DNA of 64,000 bases, taken from contig NZ_CP032317.1 of NCBI RefSeq assembly GCF_003574965.1, positions 2,418,001 through 2,482,000 of the forward strand, read 5' to 3'. Position numbers and translations under genes: made by a program. This document shows, piece by piece, positions 1 to 8,035 of this stretch. The notes beneath the pieces are model-generated. The model did no database searches, was not told the origin of the DNA, and saw nothing but the letters and a program-made list of their open reading frames with translations. Numbering within the stretch: the first letter of the stretch is position 1; each line of letters begins with the position of its first letter. The stretch comes from Hymenobacter oligotrophus. Its GTDB lineage: Bacteria > Bacteroidota > Bacteroidia > Cytophagales > Hymenobacteraceae.

Positions 1-1
1 G

Positions 2-511
2 GTGGTAAATGCCATTGCCGTGGACGGCGCCAACCGCAAGTGGTTTGGCACCGACAACGGCCTGTGGCTGTTCAGCCCCGATGGCGACGAAGGCCTGTTT
101 CATTTCACCACCGACAACAGCCCGCTGCCCACCAACCGCATTGTTGATGTAGCCGTTGATGACTACACCGGCGAGGTGTGGGTGGCCACCGAAGGCGGCT
201 TGGTGAGCTACCGCGGCTCCGCTACCGTTACGGAAGGCAAAATCGAATGCGCCAAGGTGTTCCCGAACCCGGTGCGAGCCGAGTATAGCGGGCAAGTGGG
301 CATTTCGGGGCTGGCTAACAACGCGGAGGTAAAGATTACCGATGTTACGGGCACGCTTGTGTACCAAACCCGCGCCACCGGCGGCACCGTCGTCTGGAAC
401 CTCACCGACTACAACGGCCGCCGCGTGCAATCGGGCGTGTACCTAGTGCTGACGGCCGATGCGCAAGGCAAAAACGGCTGCATTTCGAAGGTGGCCGTAC
501 TGACAAAATAA
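2..511 (+). CDS. PorZ-like beta-propeller protein with type IX sorting domain, 3' part only
   Basis: Only the last 169 residues are in the window; the 5' part lies upstream of base 1. The visible N-terminal part has two propeller-type blades (motifs such as DGANRKWFGTDNGLW and DDYTGEVWVATEGGL, as in two-component-regulator propellers). The last ~85 residues form a type A T9SS sorting domain: it begins KVFPNPV, has the GLANNAEVKITDVTG strand, and ends with GVYLVL and a short basic tail. A propeller followed by such a domain, next to recO, fits PorZ, a surface component of the type IX secretion attachment complex in Bacteroidota. Another secreted propeller protein cannot be excluded because most of the protein is missing. 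The TAA stop lies at the left edge of a heptad inverted repeat that fills the gap to recO. Confidence 0.6.
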   Translation: MVNAIAVDGANRKWFGTDNGLWLFSPDGDEGLFHFTTDNSPLPTNRIVDVAVDDYTGEVWVATEGGLVSYRGSATVTEGKIECAKVFPNPVRAEYSGQVGISGLANNAEVKITDVTGTLVYQTRATGGTVVWNLTDYNGRRVQSGVYLVLTADAQGKNGCISKVAVLTK

Positions 512-586
512 GGAAGAACAAAGAAGGAATAAGGAGGAACAATTGTTCTACTTATTCTTCCTTTCGCCTTCCTCATTCTTGTTTTT
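508..586. repeat. heptad-periodic inverted repeat between porZ-like gene and recO
   Basis: The left arm reads as successive 7-mers (AAGGAAG, AACAAAG, AAGGAAT, AAGGAGG) and the right arm is the imperfect reverse complement (TTGTTCT, ACTTATT, CTTCCTT and so on). The pair folds into one long hairpin around AATTGTT. It overlaps the upstream stop codon and ends 8 nt before the recO ATG, so it fills the whole spacer. It shares its architecture, not its sequence, with the elements at 7949, 15426, 19721, 21269 and 45723. Confidence 0.75.
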
Positions 587-594
587 CCATCAGC

Positions 595-1314
595 ATGCTG
601 ATCAAAACCCGGGGCATCGTCCTGAACTACCTGAAATACCGCGAAACCAGCATCATCGCGCGCATTTATACCGAAGAGCGCGGGGTGCAATCGTACATCG
701 TAAACGGGGTGCGCAAGGCCAAGCCGCCGGGGCGCATCGCGCTGTTTCAGCCCTTTACCCTGCTCGATATGGTGGCGTACGTGTCGCCGCGCGGCGGGCT
801 CACGCGCTTGTCGGAGTACCGGTGCCTGCGCCCGTTCCGCAGCATTCCGTACGACGTGCGCAAGAGCAGTGTGGTGCTCTTTCTGTCGGAAGTAGCCGGC
901 CGCACCCTGCGCGAAGAAGAAGAAAACCCCGCGTTGTTTGAGTTTCTGTACGACGCCATTGTGGCCTTCGACGAGCAGCAAACCGGGTTCGAGAACTTCC
1001 CGCTCCTGTTTCTGCTGAACCTAGCCAGCTACCTAGGGTTCGGGCCCGAGTCGGGGCAGCAGATTACCGAGCAAGTTGCCTTTGCCTCCGACGTCAACCA
1101 ATCGTCCACGGCCCGCAGCACGGTGCTGCGCTTTCAGGAGTTCGAGCACTTCTACGACGATTTGCTGCACCAGCCCGAGCAGGCTGCCATCCCGAACGGC
1201 CGCGTACGCCGCGATTTGCTCAACATTTTGCTGCGCTACTATCAGCTGCACATCGAAGGCCTAGGCGACGTTCGCTCGCTCGATGTGCTATCGGAGGTGC
1301 TGGCCGAATTGTAG
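595..1314 (+). CDS. recO: DNA repair protein RecO
   Basis: RecO (239 aa) helps RecF/RecR load RecA on gapped DNA and anneals SSB-coated strands. The N-terminus shows the RecO OB-fold pattern: MLIKTRGIVLNYLKYRETS, a strand IARIYTEERGVQSYIVNGVR and the basic KAKPPGRIALFQPF stretch. A helical C-terminal half follows, ending DVLSEVLAEL. Length is normal for Bacteroidota RecO. The start ATG is the first in frame and lies just after the inverted repeat at 508-586. It is probably cotranscribed with the propeller gene upstream, since no promoter motif is seen in the gap. The gene converges on the ferredoxin gene at 1364. Confidence 0.93.
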   Translation: MLIKTRGIVLNYLKYRETSIIARIYTEERGVQSYIVNGVRKAKPPGRIALFQPFTLLDMVAYVSPRGGLTRLSEYRCLRPFRSIPYDVRKSSVVLFLSEVAGRTLREEEENPALFEFLYDAIVAFDEQQTGFENFPLLFLLNLASYLGFGPESGQQITEQVAFASDVNQSSTARSTVLRFQEFEHFYDDLLHQPEQAAIPNGRVRRDLLNILLRYYQLHIEGLGDVRSLDVLSEVLAEL

Positions 1315-1342
1315 CCCGCAACACGCGGCGAGGCCAACCAGC

Positions 1343-1378
1343 TCACCTGTTACGTGTCACATGTTACCTATCACCTAG
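1343..1378. repeat. single-arm heptad repeat at the ferredoxin gene end
   Basis: Five degenerate 7-mers in a row: CACCTGT, TACGTGT, CACATGT, TACCTAT, CACCTAG. No complementary second arm is visible nearby, so this looks like half of the elements found in operon spacers. It sits between the convergent recO and ferredoxin genes and runs into the last codons of the ferredoxin gene (stop at 1364-1366). Confidence 0.5.
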
Positions 1379-1693
1379 GTACTGCACGTGGGGCAGCTGG
1401 GTGGCATCGGGCACGCGGCCTACCACCTCGCCCTGCGGCAGCTGCGCCTGGCAGCTTAGGCGGCAATTGGGTGCCAGCCGGCCCGTGTTGAGGTAACGCA
1501 GCTCGTGCGCGGTGGGCGGGGCCAGGTTTTCGGCTCCGCTTATTAACTCGATGCGGCACGTGGTGCACCGGCCCTTGGCGCCGCAGGCGTGCATCCAGTC
1601 GTGGCCGGCGTCTTGCACAGCCCGCAGCAACGTCTGCCCGCTGCTTACGTTGATAGGCCCGCCGGGCAGGTTTTGCACGGTTAGTGTAGGCAT
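1364..1693 (-). CDS. 2Fe-2S ferredoxin-like protein
   Basis: A 109-aa beta-grasp ferredoxin, predicted cytoplasmic electron carrier. The cluster ligands are visible as HACGAKGRCTTCR (C-x4-C-x2-C spacing) and a fourth cysteine in NCRLSCQ about 30 residues later. ATG 1693 (MPTLTVQNLPGG) is chosen because it begins directly with the first beta strand; the 20 residues encoded upstream lack ferredoxin character. Its start region faces the divergent hypothetical gene at 1734, only 40 nt away, so the two promoters must overlap. The partner reductase or oxidase is not evident from context. The last codons lie inside a heptad repeat, so the C-terminal YLGDR may not be conserved. Confidence 0.82.
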   Translation of the reverse strand: MPTLTVQNLPGGPINVSSGQTLLRAVQDAGHDWMHACGAKGRCTTCRIELISGAENLAPPTAHELRYLNTGRLAPNCRLSCQAQLPQGEVVGRVPDATQLPHVQYLGDR

Positions 1694-1733
1694 TTTGGCT
1701 AACTTGCCTACTTGAAGCAGGCTTTTTTTGAGG

Positions 1734-2996
1734 ATGCAAGATACGTATAGCAACGACCAGCTACTGGCCTACGGCCGCCGGCTGGCGGCCCGCCTCTGCG
1801 ACCAATACTTTGCCACGCAACCCGTTGGCACTACCCTGGATGGCCCCGCTGTGCTGCGGCTCGCCCCCGTTCGGCAACTCAACCTGTACGTGGTGCAGCA
1901 ACTGCTGGCCCAATGGACGCAAGAAATGGCGCGCCTGCGCAGCCCCTACTTCGACTACGAAGACGACGCTGTTCGCCAGGCCTTAACCCAGCTGATGAAT
2001 CTGCTTTCGCGGCGCATCAAGCTTACACGCGCCACTTACGAGCCCCTGCTGGCTCAGGCCGTGGCCGATACGCTGCGCACCGCCCTCGACCCAGCCGCCA
2101 TTTTCGAAAGCAAGCTGCTGCCTGCCGAGCAAGCGGCCGTTGCGCCGGCCCAACTGCGCGATATGCTGCGCTACATCGAGGTAAACAAACCGCTTTACCA
2201 AGAGTTTATCGACAGCTTGCCGGCCGAACTGCCCCAGGAGCGCGATGCCCTGCTTACCCGCTTCCGGGTTTATGCCGACGCGCGCTACCAAGAGGTGAAA
2301 ACGCTAAGTGCTTTGCTGGCCGAACTGAGCACGTTGCTGCCCGTTACGGCCAGCGAGTTGCGCCAACCCCAAGTCGCCGCTCCCGCTGCGCCCTCGGCAA
2401 CGCCCGAGCCCGCTGTTACGGCCACCACCTCCTCCGCACCGCCACAACCGGTTGACGCCGACGCTCGCCCGGCAAGCGAGCCAACGCCCGAGAGCCCGGA
2501 GCCGACGGCGGCCGCAGCTGCTTCGCCGGAGCCCGCTCGCGCTGCCGAGCCCGTTGTCGCCCCTGCCCTTGTGCCCGCCGAGGCACCGGCGGCCCAGCCA
2601 ATGCCCGCTGCCCCCGACGCGCCCCGGCCCAAGCCGCTGGCCGAAGCGGTGCAGCCCATCAACACGCTCAACGACAAGCTGGCCAGCAACCGCCCGGTGG
2701 CCCTAGGTGAAAAGCTGGGCGTGAAGGCCAACGGGAGCACCATTGCCGAGGCACAGCCCAAAATTGATTCGCTGCGCGGGGCTATTTCCATCAACCAGCG
2801 CTTCAGCTTTATCAACGAGCTGTTCAACGGCGAAAACATGGAGTACCACGCCGCCATAGAGCACTTGGATGGGCTGCCCACAGCCGATGCAGCCCGCTCG
2901 TACGTTACCGACGAGCTGGCCCAACGCTACCAGTGGGTGCGCAAGGACGAGCACGTAAACAAGCTGCTGCGCCTGATTGACCGCAAATTTGCGTAG
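1734..2996 (+). CDS. conserved protein of unknown function with Pro/Ala-rich linker
   Basis: This 420-aa protein has three parts. Residues ~1-200 are a helical N-terminal domain rich in Leu, Ala and Gln. Residues ~205-310 are a low-complexity Pro/Ala/Glu linker. Residues ~320-420 are a C-terminal domain with the patterns IDSLRGAISINQRFSFINEL and FNGENMEYHAAIEHLDGL. I recall that C-terminal pattern from hypothetical proteins of other Bacteroidota, without a known role. No signal peptide or membrane segment is seen, so it is likely cytoplasmic. ATG 1734 is preferred to the in-frame TTG at 1728. It is followed by a clear terminator and seems to be a single-gene unit divergent from the ferredoxin gene. 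Confidence 0.75.
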   Translation: MQDTYSNDQLLAYGRRLAARLCDQYFATQPVGTTLDGPAVLRLAPVRQLNLYVVQQLLAQWTQEMARLRSPYFDYEDDAVRQALTQLMNLLSRRIKLTRATYEPLLAQAVADTLRTALDPAAIFESKLLPAEQAAVAPAQLRDMLRYIEVNKPLYQEFIDSLPAELPQERDALLTRFRVYADARYQEVKTLSALLAELSTLLPVTASELRQPQVAAPAAPSATPEPAVTATTSSAPPQPVDADARPASEPTPESPEPTAAAAASPEPARAAEPVVAPALVPAEAPAAQPMPAAPDAPRPKPLAEAVQPINTLNDKLASNRPVALGEKLGVKANGSTIAEAQPKIDSLRGAISINQRFSFINELFNGENMEYHAAIEHLDGLPTADAARSYVTDELAQRYQWVRKDEHVNKLLRLIDRKFA

Positions 2997-3046
2997 CTGC
3001 ACCGCCTAGGTGCGCGGGCGGCACCGAGGCTGCCAGAGCATGCAGT

Positions 3047-3099
3047 CAGCCCGTTTCGGAAGGTATCGACGGCTACCTTACCCGAAACGGGCTGTTTGT
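3047..3099 (+). terminator. intrinsic terminator after the 1734 gene
   Basis: A 13-bp stem (CAGCCCGTTTCGG paired with CCGAAACGGGCTG) has an inner helper stem (AAGGTA/TACCTT) and is followed by TTTGTTTTT on the plus strand. Confidence 0.85.
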
Positions 3100-3139
3100 T
3101 TTTGGCGGGCCTCGCCTAACCTAGGGCTGGGCCGGTGGG

Positions 3140-4429
3140 CTAGCGCACCAAATCCTGCTTGCGGTAGGCGTCGATGGCCAGCAGAATGAACAGCAGAATG
3201 GTGAATGACCACAGCGAGGAACCGCCGTAGCTGAAAAACGGCAGTGGAATGCCTACCACCGGCGCCAATCCAATGGTCATGCCGATGTTCACGCAGAAGT
3301 GGAAGAAGATGATGCTGGCTACGCAATAGCCGTAGGTGCGCCCAAACACCGATTTCTGGCGCTCCGCCACGTAAATAATGCGGACTAGCAGCGTCATGAA
3401 CAGCACCACGGTAAGCATGGTACCAAACCAGCCCCACTCCTCGCCCACCGTGCAGAAAATGAAGTCGGTGCTTTGCTCGGGCACGAAGTCGAAACGGGTT
3501 TGGGTGCCCTCAAGAAAACCTTTGCCCAGCAGCCCACCCGAGCCAATGGCAATCTTCGACTGCGTAACGTTCCAGCCAAAGCCCAGCGGATCGGCCGAGG
3601 GGTTGATGAGCACCTCGATGCGCTTGCGCTGGTGGGGCTGCAACACGCTGTTGTAGAAAAAATCGACGCCGAACACCATGCCTACCACCACCGCGTAGGT
3701 GGACAAGGCAAGCGGGAGGTGGTGGCGGAAAATGCGGCTATTGAACACGAACACCAAGGCCAAAATTACCGTGAACACGCCCACCAGCCACAGCTTGGGC
3801 ACCAGCAGCGACAAAATCAGCACCACGGCGGCAGCGGCCAAAATCAGCAGAATCAGCGGCGACATACCCTCGCGGAAGTACGCCAACAGAAAGGCCCCGA
3901 ACACCAGTGCCTGCCCCGTTTCGTTGGAGGCAATGATAAGCGCTGGGGGCAACAGCGTAAGCCCCACCAGCACCATCTGCTGCCGAAAATTGTGCTGCCG
4001 CAGGTTGATGCCAGCCATAAACCGCGACACGGCCAGCGCAGTGGTAAATTTGGCAAACTCGGCGGGTTGCAGGCGCACGGGGCCCAACTCCAGCCAGGAG
4101 CGCGAACCAGCAATGGGGCGCGCAATTACCAGCGTTACCAGCAGCAGGACAATCATGCCCCCGTAGAGCACGTAGGCAAAGGTGTCGTAGGCTTTGTAGT
4201 CGATTACCACCAGCACCACAATCAGCACCACGGCCGCCCCAATCCAAACCAGCTGCTTGAACCAGTTGAAGGCCATCAACCCGCTCCAATCAGAGGAAAA
4301 TACCCTGGAAAAAGGCATTTCGGGCGAGTACGAGGCTGCGTAAACGTTCAGCAAGCCCACCCCCACCATCAGGATGTAAAGCAACAGCGTTACCCAATCG
4401 ATGCTGCGGCTGTAGCGTACCTGGTTCAC
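3140..4429 (-). CDS. rodA: rod shape-determining SEDS glycosyltransferase RodA
   Basis: RodA is the SEDS-family peptidoglycan polymerase of the elongasome. It works in the inner membrane with PBP2, whose gene lies directly upstream. About ten hydrophobic segments span the protein. Family hallmarks include GSRSWLELGPVRLQPAEFAK, the loop NPSADPLGFGWNVTQSKIAIGSGG with GLLGKGFLEGTQTRFDFVPEQ, and the C-terminal GIPLPFFSYGGSS. Length (about 429 aa) is typical. GTG at 4429 or TTG at 4435 can serve as start; neither has a strong ribosome-binding site, as is usual in Bacteroidota. It is the last gene of the mre/mrd cluster. Confidence 0.95.
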   Translation of the reverse strand: MNQVRYSRSIDWVTLLLYILMVGVGLLNVYAASYSPEMPFSRVFSSDWSGLMAFNWFKQLVWIGAAVVLIVVLVVIDYKAYDTFAYVLYGGMIVLLLVTLVIARPIAGSRSWLELGPVRLQPAEFAKFTTALAVSRFMAGINLRQHNFRQQMVLVGLTLLPPALIIASNETGQALVFGAFLLAYFREGMSPLILLILAAAAVVLILSLLVPKLWLVGVFTVILALVFVFNSRIFRHHLPLALSTYAVVVGMVFGVDFFYNSVLQPHQRKRIEVLINPSADPLGFGWNVTQSKIAIGSGGLLGKGFLEGTQTRFDFVPEQSTDFIFCTVGEEWGWFGTMLTVVLFMTLLVRIIYVAERQKSVFGRTYGYCVASIIFFHFCVNIGMTIGLAPVVGIPLPFFSYGGSSLWSFTILLFILLAIDAYRKQDLVR

Positions 4430-4491
4430 GGGCAACGGGTAATTAGATGCGAGGAAAAAATGCTGTTCGAAGTGCCTCTATTGGCTGATAA

Positions 4492-6330
4492 TCAATGACG
4501 CGTCACGAAACGCTCGGCGGGGCCGGGCAGCCACTGCTCCCACCGATTGCGCCACGGCGAAACTTTGCCACGCAGGTACTTCTCGATCATCAAACCCGCC
4601 AGTGGCGCAGCCGATGACCCGCCAAAACCAGCGTTTTCGATGAACACCGAAATGGCGATTTTGGGGTCTTCGGCGGGGGCAAAAGCGGCGAAAGTGGCGT
4701 GGTCGTCGCCGTGGGGGTTTTGCACGGTGCCGGTTTTGCCGGCCACCCAAATACCGGCATCGGATAGGTTGGCGTTGATGCCGGTGCCACCGCGTTGGTT
4801 TACCACCGCCAGCATGCCGGGTATAATCGACTCGAAATGTTGCGGTGCTACCGTGGTGTAGTGTTTTTGCGTGAACTGTGGCAGCGGCCCGCCGTTGCCG
4901 ATGCGACGCACGAAGTGCGGGGCATAGTACCAGCCGCGGTTGGCAAAGATGGCCATCAGGTTGGCCATTTGCAGGGGCGTAATGCCAATCTCGCCTTGCC
5001 CAATGCTGAGCGAATACACCGTTTTGTAGCCCCAGCGGTTTTGGCCGTAGCGCTTGTCGTAAAAGTTAGGCGACGGAATCAGCCCCATTCGTTCGCCCGG
5101 AATATCGACCCCTAGGTGCTGCGCCAGCCCGAACGAAGTAACATGCTTGCGCCACTCGGCTAGGCCCAGGGCGGCATCCTTGAACTTATTGGTGGAGCGC
5201 CCGCGCCGCACGGTGGCCAGCATTACCTGGTAGAAGTACGGGTTGCAGCTGTTCTTGATGGCAATGGTGGAGTTGGCCGGGTACTCGTGGCGGTGAGTGC
5301 AGCGCACCAGGCGTTGGTTGCACGCAAAGCCCGTTTCGGGCGTTACTACGCCTTCTTGCAGCGCTATGGCCTCGTTGACGAGCTTGAACACCGAGCCCGG
5401 CGGATAAGTAGCCGCGAGCGGGCGGTTGAACAACGGGCGCGACTCGTCGCGCAGCAGCTCCATGTAGCGGTTGCCCAAGCCTTTGCCCGTGAGGCGGGTG
5501 GGCTCGAAGGCCGGCGCCGACACAAATGCCAGTATTTCGCCGGTTTTGGGGTCGATGGCTACGACGGAGCCCCGCTTGCCCTGCATCAGAAACTCGCCGT
5601 ATTTCTGCAGCTCCGCATCGATGCTGAGGTGCAAGTCCTGCCCGGCCACCGACAGCGTATCGAACTCGCCGTCGCGGAACGCGCCTTTCTCCACGCCGCG
5701 CACGTTTACCATGCGGTACTGTATGCCGCGGCGGCCCATCAGCTCCTTTTCGTAAAACGACTCGAGGCCGCTGATGCCCAAAAAGTCGCCGGGTGTGTAC
5801 TTGGCGTACTTGGGCTTTTCGAGCATCATGGGCGAAATAGGCCCCACGTATCCTAGGGCGTGCGCCATGTTCTCGGTGCGGTAGGCACGAGCCATGCGCG
5901 CCTTGATGCTAAAACCCGGAAAATCGACGAGGTTATCCTGAATAGCGGCCAGCTCGGGCGTGGAGAGGTTTTGCACCAGCGGCGTGGCCTTGGAGCGCGA
6001 ATAAATTTTGGCGGCTTTCAGGCCTTCGCGCAGCTCCTCTATTGGCATTTGCATGAGCTGGCAAAACCGCGCCGAATCGAGGTTCTTCACCTCGCGCGGA
6101 ATCACCAGCAAGTCGTACACGGGCGTGTTGTGCACGAGCAGCTGCCCGTTACGGTCGTAAATCATGCCCCGGTAGGGCGTTTGTACGATGCGCTGCAGCG
6201 TGTTTTTGTCGGCGGCCAGCTTGTAGCTACCATCGAGCACCTGAATGTGGAAGAGCCGCACCGCAAATACCAACGCCACTGCCAGGAAAATCCCCTGCAC
6301 GACAAATTTGCGGCCTTCTAAGTACTGCAA
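4492..6330 (-). CDS. mrdA: penicillin-binding protein 2 (elongasome transpeptidase)
   Basis: A 612-aa class B PBP that cross-links peptidoglycan during side-wall growth. One N-terminal membrane segment (VQGIFLAVALVFAVRLF) is followed by the pedestal domain. The transpeptidase motifs are all visible: SxxK in YPPGSVFKL, SxN in KNSCNPYFY, and KTG in VAGKTGTVQNP. The start is TTG 6330: LQYLEGRK aligns with the MxYLEGRK N-terminus of homologues, and no ATG is available nearby. A TACCTTTG promoter element sits 52 nt upstream, so it may have its own transcript besides read-through from mreBCD. rodA follows after 62 nt. Confidence 0.94.
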   Translation of the reverse strand: MQYLEGRKFVVQGIFLAVALVFAVRLFHIQVLDGSYKLAADKNTLQRIVQTPYRGMIYDRNGQLLVHNTPVYDLLVIPREVKNLDSARFCQLMQMPIEELREGLKAAKIYSRSKATPLVQNLSTPELAAIQDNLVDFPGFSIKARMARAYRTENMAHALGYVGPISPMMLEKPKYAKYTPGDFLGISGLESFYEKELMGRRGIQYRMVNVRGVEKGAFRDGEFDTLSVAGQDLHLSIDAELQKYGEFLMQGKRGSVVAIDPKTGEILAFVSAPAFEPTRLTGKGLGNRYMELLRDESRPLFNRPLAATYPPGSVFKLVNEAIALQEGVVTPETGFACNQRLVRCTHRHEYPANSTIAIKNSCNPYFYQVMLATVRRGRSTNKFKDAALGLAEWRKHVTSFGLAQHLGVDIPGERMGLIPSPNFYDKRYGQNRWGYKTVYSLSIGQGEIGITPLQMANLMAIFANRGWYYAPHFVRRIGNGGPLPQFTQKHYTTVAPQHFESIIPGMLAVVNQRGGTGINANLSDAGIWVAGKTGTVQNPHGDDHATFAAFAPAEDPKIAISVFIENAGFGGSSAAPLAGLMIEKYLRGKVSPWRNRWEQWLPGPAERFVTRH

Positions 6331-6381
6331 GTTGCGTTACGATCTGAAAGTGAGGTGACTGCCCTAGGTGCAATCAGCCAG

Positions 6382-6389
6382 CAAAGGTA
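6382..6389 (-). promoter_or_regulatory. -7 promoter element upstream of mrdA
   Basis: TACCTTTG on the minus strand matches the Bacteroidota -7 consensus TAnnTTTG, 52 nt before the mrdA TTG. No clear TTG -33 box lies 19-21 nt upstream, so this is a weaker candidate. Confidence 0.5.
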
Positions 6390-6492
6390 CCACAACCGCG
6401 GCGTTATCCCTAAGCCCGGGACCGATTGGGCCAAGCAGCTACGCCACAACGCTGCGGCGGGGGCTTTAGCTCCCGGCTTGGCGCGGCCGCCG

Positions 6493-7017
6493 CTACCGCC
6501 GGCGCTTGGCCGGGAAAAACAGCAGCTGCACAATGAGCATGGTAACGCCCGTAAACAAGGTGCTGGCCAACACTTTCAGCAGGGTAAGCCCAACCGCGCT
6601 GAAGCTGCCCAGCTCCAAAAAGAAGAAGGCAAAATGGTGGATGCCCACCAGCAACACCAAATACACCAAAAACCACTGCCAACCCATTTGGTGGATGTTC
6701 ACGGAGTCTTGGGCGTCGTACCCGTCGCGCGGGGTAAGCAGCTTTAGCACCCAAGGGCGCAGGTAACCTAGGAGCACGGCAGCGGCGGCATGCACCCCGC
6801 CCGTGTCGTAAAACAAATCCATGGTAAAACCCGTGACGAAGCTCAGCACCAGCAGCAGCACAATGGGCGTGGCTATCGGCAGAAACAGCAGAAAGCCTAG
6901 GTAAAACAAGCACCAGCCCACATTGAACAACGACAACCGGCTGATGAGCAGCACGTGCACGCCTGCGTAAATGGCAAAACGCAGCAGCTGCAGTAATATT
7001 TGCCCTAGGTTGCCCAT
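6493..7017 (-). CDS. mreD: rod shape-determining protein MreD
   Basis: A 174-aa membrane protein with about five or six hydrophobic segments (for example YAGVHVLLISRLSLF, TPIVLLLVLSFVTGFTMDLFY, QWFLVYLVLLVGIHHFAFFFL). MreD links MreC to the PBP2/RodA complex. The ATG at 7017-7015 overlaps the mreC TGA by one base (TGATG), a translational-coupling arrangement. The reading frame continues far upstream inside mreC, but the GNLGQILLQLLRF start is the expected N-terminus. Confidence 0.9.
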   Translation of the reverse strand: MGNLGQILLQLLRFAIYAGVHVLLISRLSLFNVGWCLFYLGFLLFLPIATPIVLLLVLSFVTGFTMDLFYDTGGVHAAAAVLLGYLRPWVLKLLTPRDGYDAQDSVNIHQMGWQWFLVYLVLLVGIHHFAFFFLELGSFSAVGLTLLKVLASTLFTGVTMLIVQLLFFPAKRRR

Positions 7018-7943
7018 CAGGGTTGCCCTCCTTCCTCGCCCGTGGCGGGCGTACGCAAACCCGAGCGGGTTTCCAGCGTGTCGCGTTCGGCGGCGCGCGG
7101 TTGCGGCCCCACCACGTACACGTAGGTGAGTTTCGAAAAATCGACGGCCAGCTTCACGCGCACCGTCCAGAAGTTCTTGTCGGGCTCCTGCCTGAAGCCG
7201 TCGACCGTGCCAACCATCACGCCGGCCGGAAACACGGCGTTGTAGCCGGAGGTAACCACCGTGTCGCCGCGCAGCAGCTTGTTTTGGCGCGGAATGTAGT
7301 CGAGCAGCGCGTGGGTGGGGTCTTCGCCCAGCCACTTAATGGTGCCAAACGTGCCGTCGCGCAGCAGCTTGGCCGACAGATTGGTTTTGGAATGCAGCAC
7401 CGACGTAACGGTAGCGTAATGGGCACTTACCTGCCGCACCCGTCCCACTACCCCACCGGCCGTAAGCACACCCATACCCGGTTGCACGCCCTGGTTGCTG
7501 CCGGCATTCAATGTCAGGTAGTTATCAACCCGCCGCAGCGTTTGGTTGATGACGCGCGCCGGAATGAGCGGGTAGTCGGAGGAGCGCGTGAGCACCGCCT
7601 GCATACCTAGGGTTAGGGTATCGGGGCGCAGGCGCGTGCCGGTGGTATCGCCCGGCACACCAAGGCTATCGGGCAGGCGGCTGCTCAGGTCGGAGCGGTA
7701 GATTTGCTGGCGCAGCTGTGCGTTTTCGGCTACCAGGGCCTTGTTCACGTCAACCAGCCGGAAGTAATCGTACACCTGCGTTCGAAATTCCAGCACGCGC
7801 CCTACGTAAGCGTTGGACGAGTTGAAGAAAGCGGCGCGCTGGTAGGCGCTGTTGCGAATGAGCATAATCAGGCTCACGATTTCCAATAACGCAAACACCA
7901 GGATGCCCCGGTAGCGAAAAAGGAAAGCGAGCAGATTACGCAT
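7017..7943 (-). CDS. mreC: rod shape-determining protein MreC
   Basis: A 308-aa periplasmic scaffold anchored by one N-terminal membrane segment (YRGILVFALLEIVSLIMLI). A coiled-coil region with the heptad-like VDVNKALVAENAQLRQQI follows, then the beta-rich MreC domain (LNAGSNQGVQPGMGVLTAGG, GEDPTHALLDYIPRQ). It binds MreB, MreD and PBP2. The ATG lies 5 nt from a heptad inverted repeat that separates it from mreB. The last ~25 residues are a variable polar tail. Confidence 0.93.
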   Translation of the reverse strand: MRNLLAFLFRYRGILVFALLEIVSLIMLIRNSAYQRAAFFNSSNAYVGRVLEFRTQVYDYFRLVDVNKALVAENAQLRQQIYRSDLSSRLPDSLGVPGDTTGTRLRPDTLTLGMQAVLTRSSDYPLIPARVINQTLRRVDNYLTLNAGSNQGVQPGMGVLTAGGVVGRVRQVSAHYATVTSVLHSKTNLSAKLLRDGTFGTIKWLGEDPTHALLDYIPRQNKLLRGDTVVTSGYNAVFPAGVMVGTVDGFRQEPDKNFWTVRVKLAVDFSKLTYVYVVGPQPRAAERDTLETRSGLRTPATGEEGGQP

Positions 7944-7948
7944 GAGCT

Positions 7949-8031
7949 AATGAAGAATGAGGAACGAAGAATGAGGAACGAGCAACGGGGCGGCCCCACA
8001 CTTCCTCGTTCCTCATTCTTCGTTCCTCATT
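7949..8031. repeat. heptad-periodic inverted repeat between mreB and mreC
   Basis: The left arm consists of consecutive 7-mers AATGAAG, AATGAGG, AACGAAG, AATGAGG, AACGAGC. The right arm (8001-8031) is nearly their exact reverse complement (CTCGTTC, CTCATTC, TTCGTTC, CTCATT). A GC-rich loop (GGGGCGGCCCC) joins them. The element starts 5 nt upstream of the mreC start and ends 4 nt after the mreB stop, filling the whole spacer. It is the clearest member of the class. Confidence 0.85.
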
Positions 8032-8035
8032 GCAC

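Noticed and set aside
3473-4498. A 341-codon plus-strand frame opposite rodA
   Set aside because: Composition (His, Gln, Arg) is that of an antisense frame, while rodA on the other strand is certain.
6493-7335. The long 280-codon version of mreD
   Set aside because: The N-terminal ~105 residues overlap mreC and are Arg-rich antisense-type sequence; the start at 7017 fits coupling and homology.
7949-8031. Reading the heptad repeats as a CRISPR-like or IS-derived array
   Set aside because: No constant repeats with unique spacers, no cas or transposase genes, no target-site duplication; the unit is 7 nt and degenerate.
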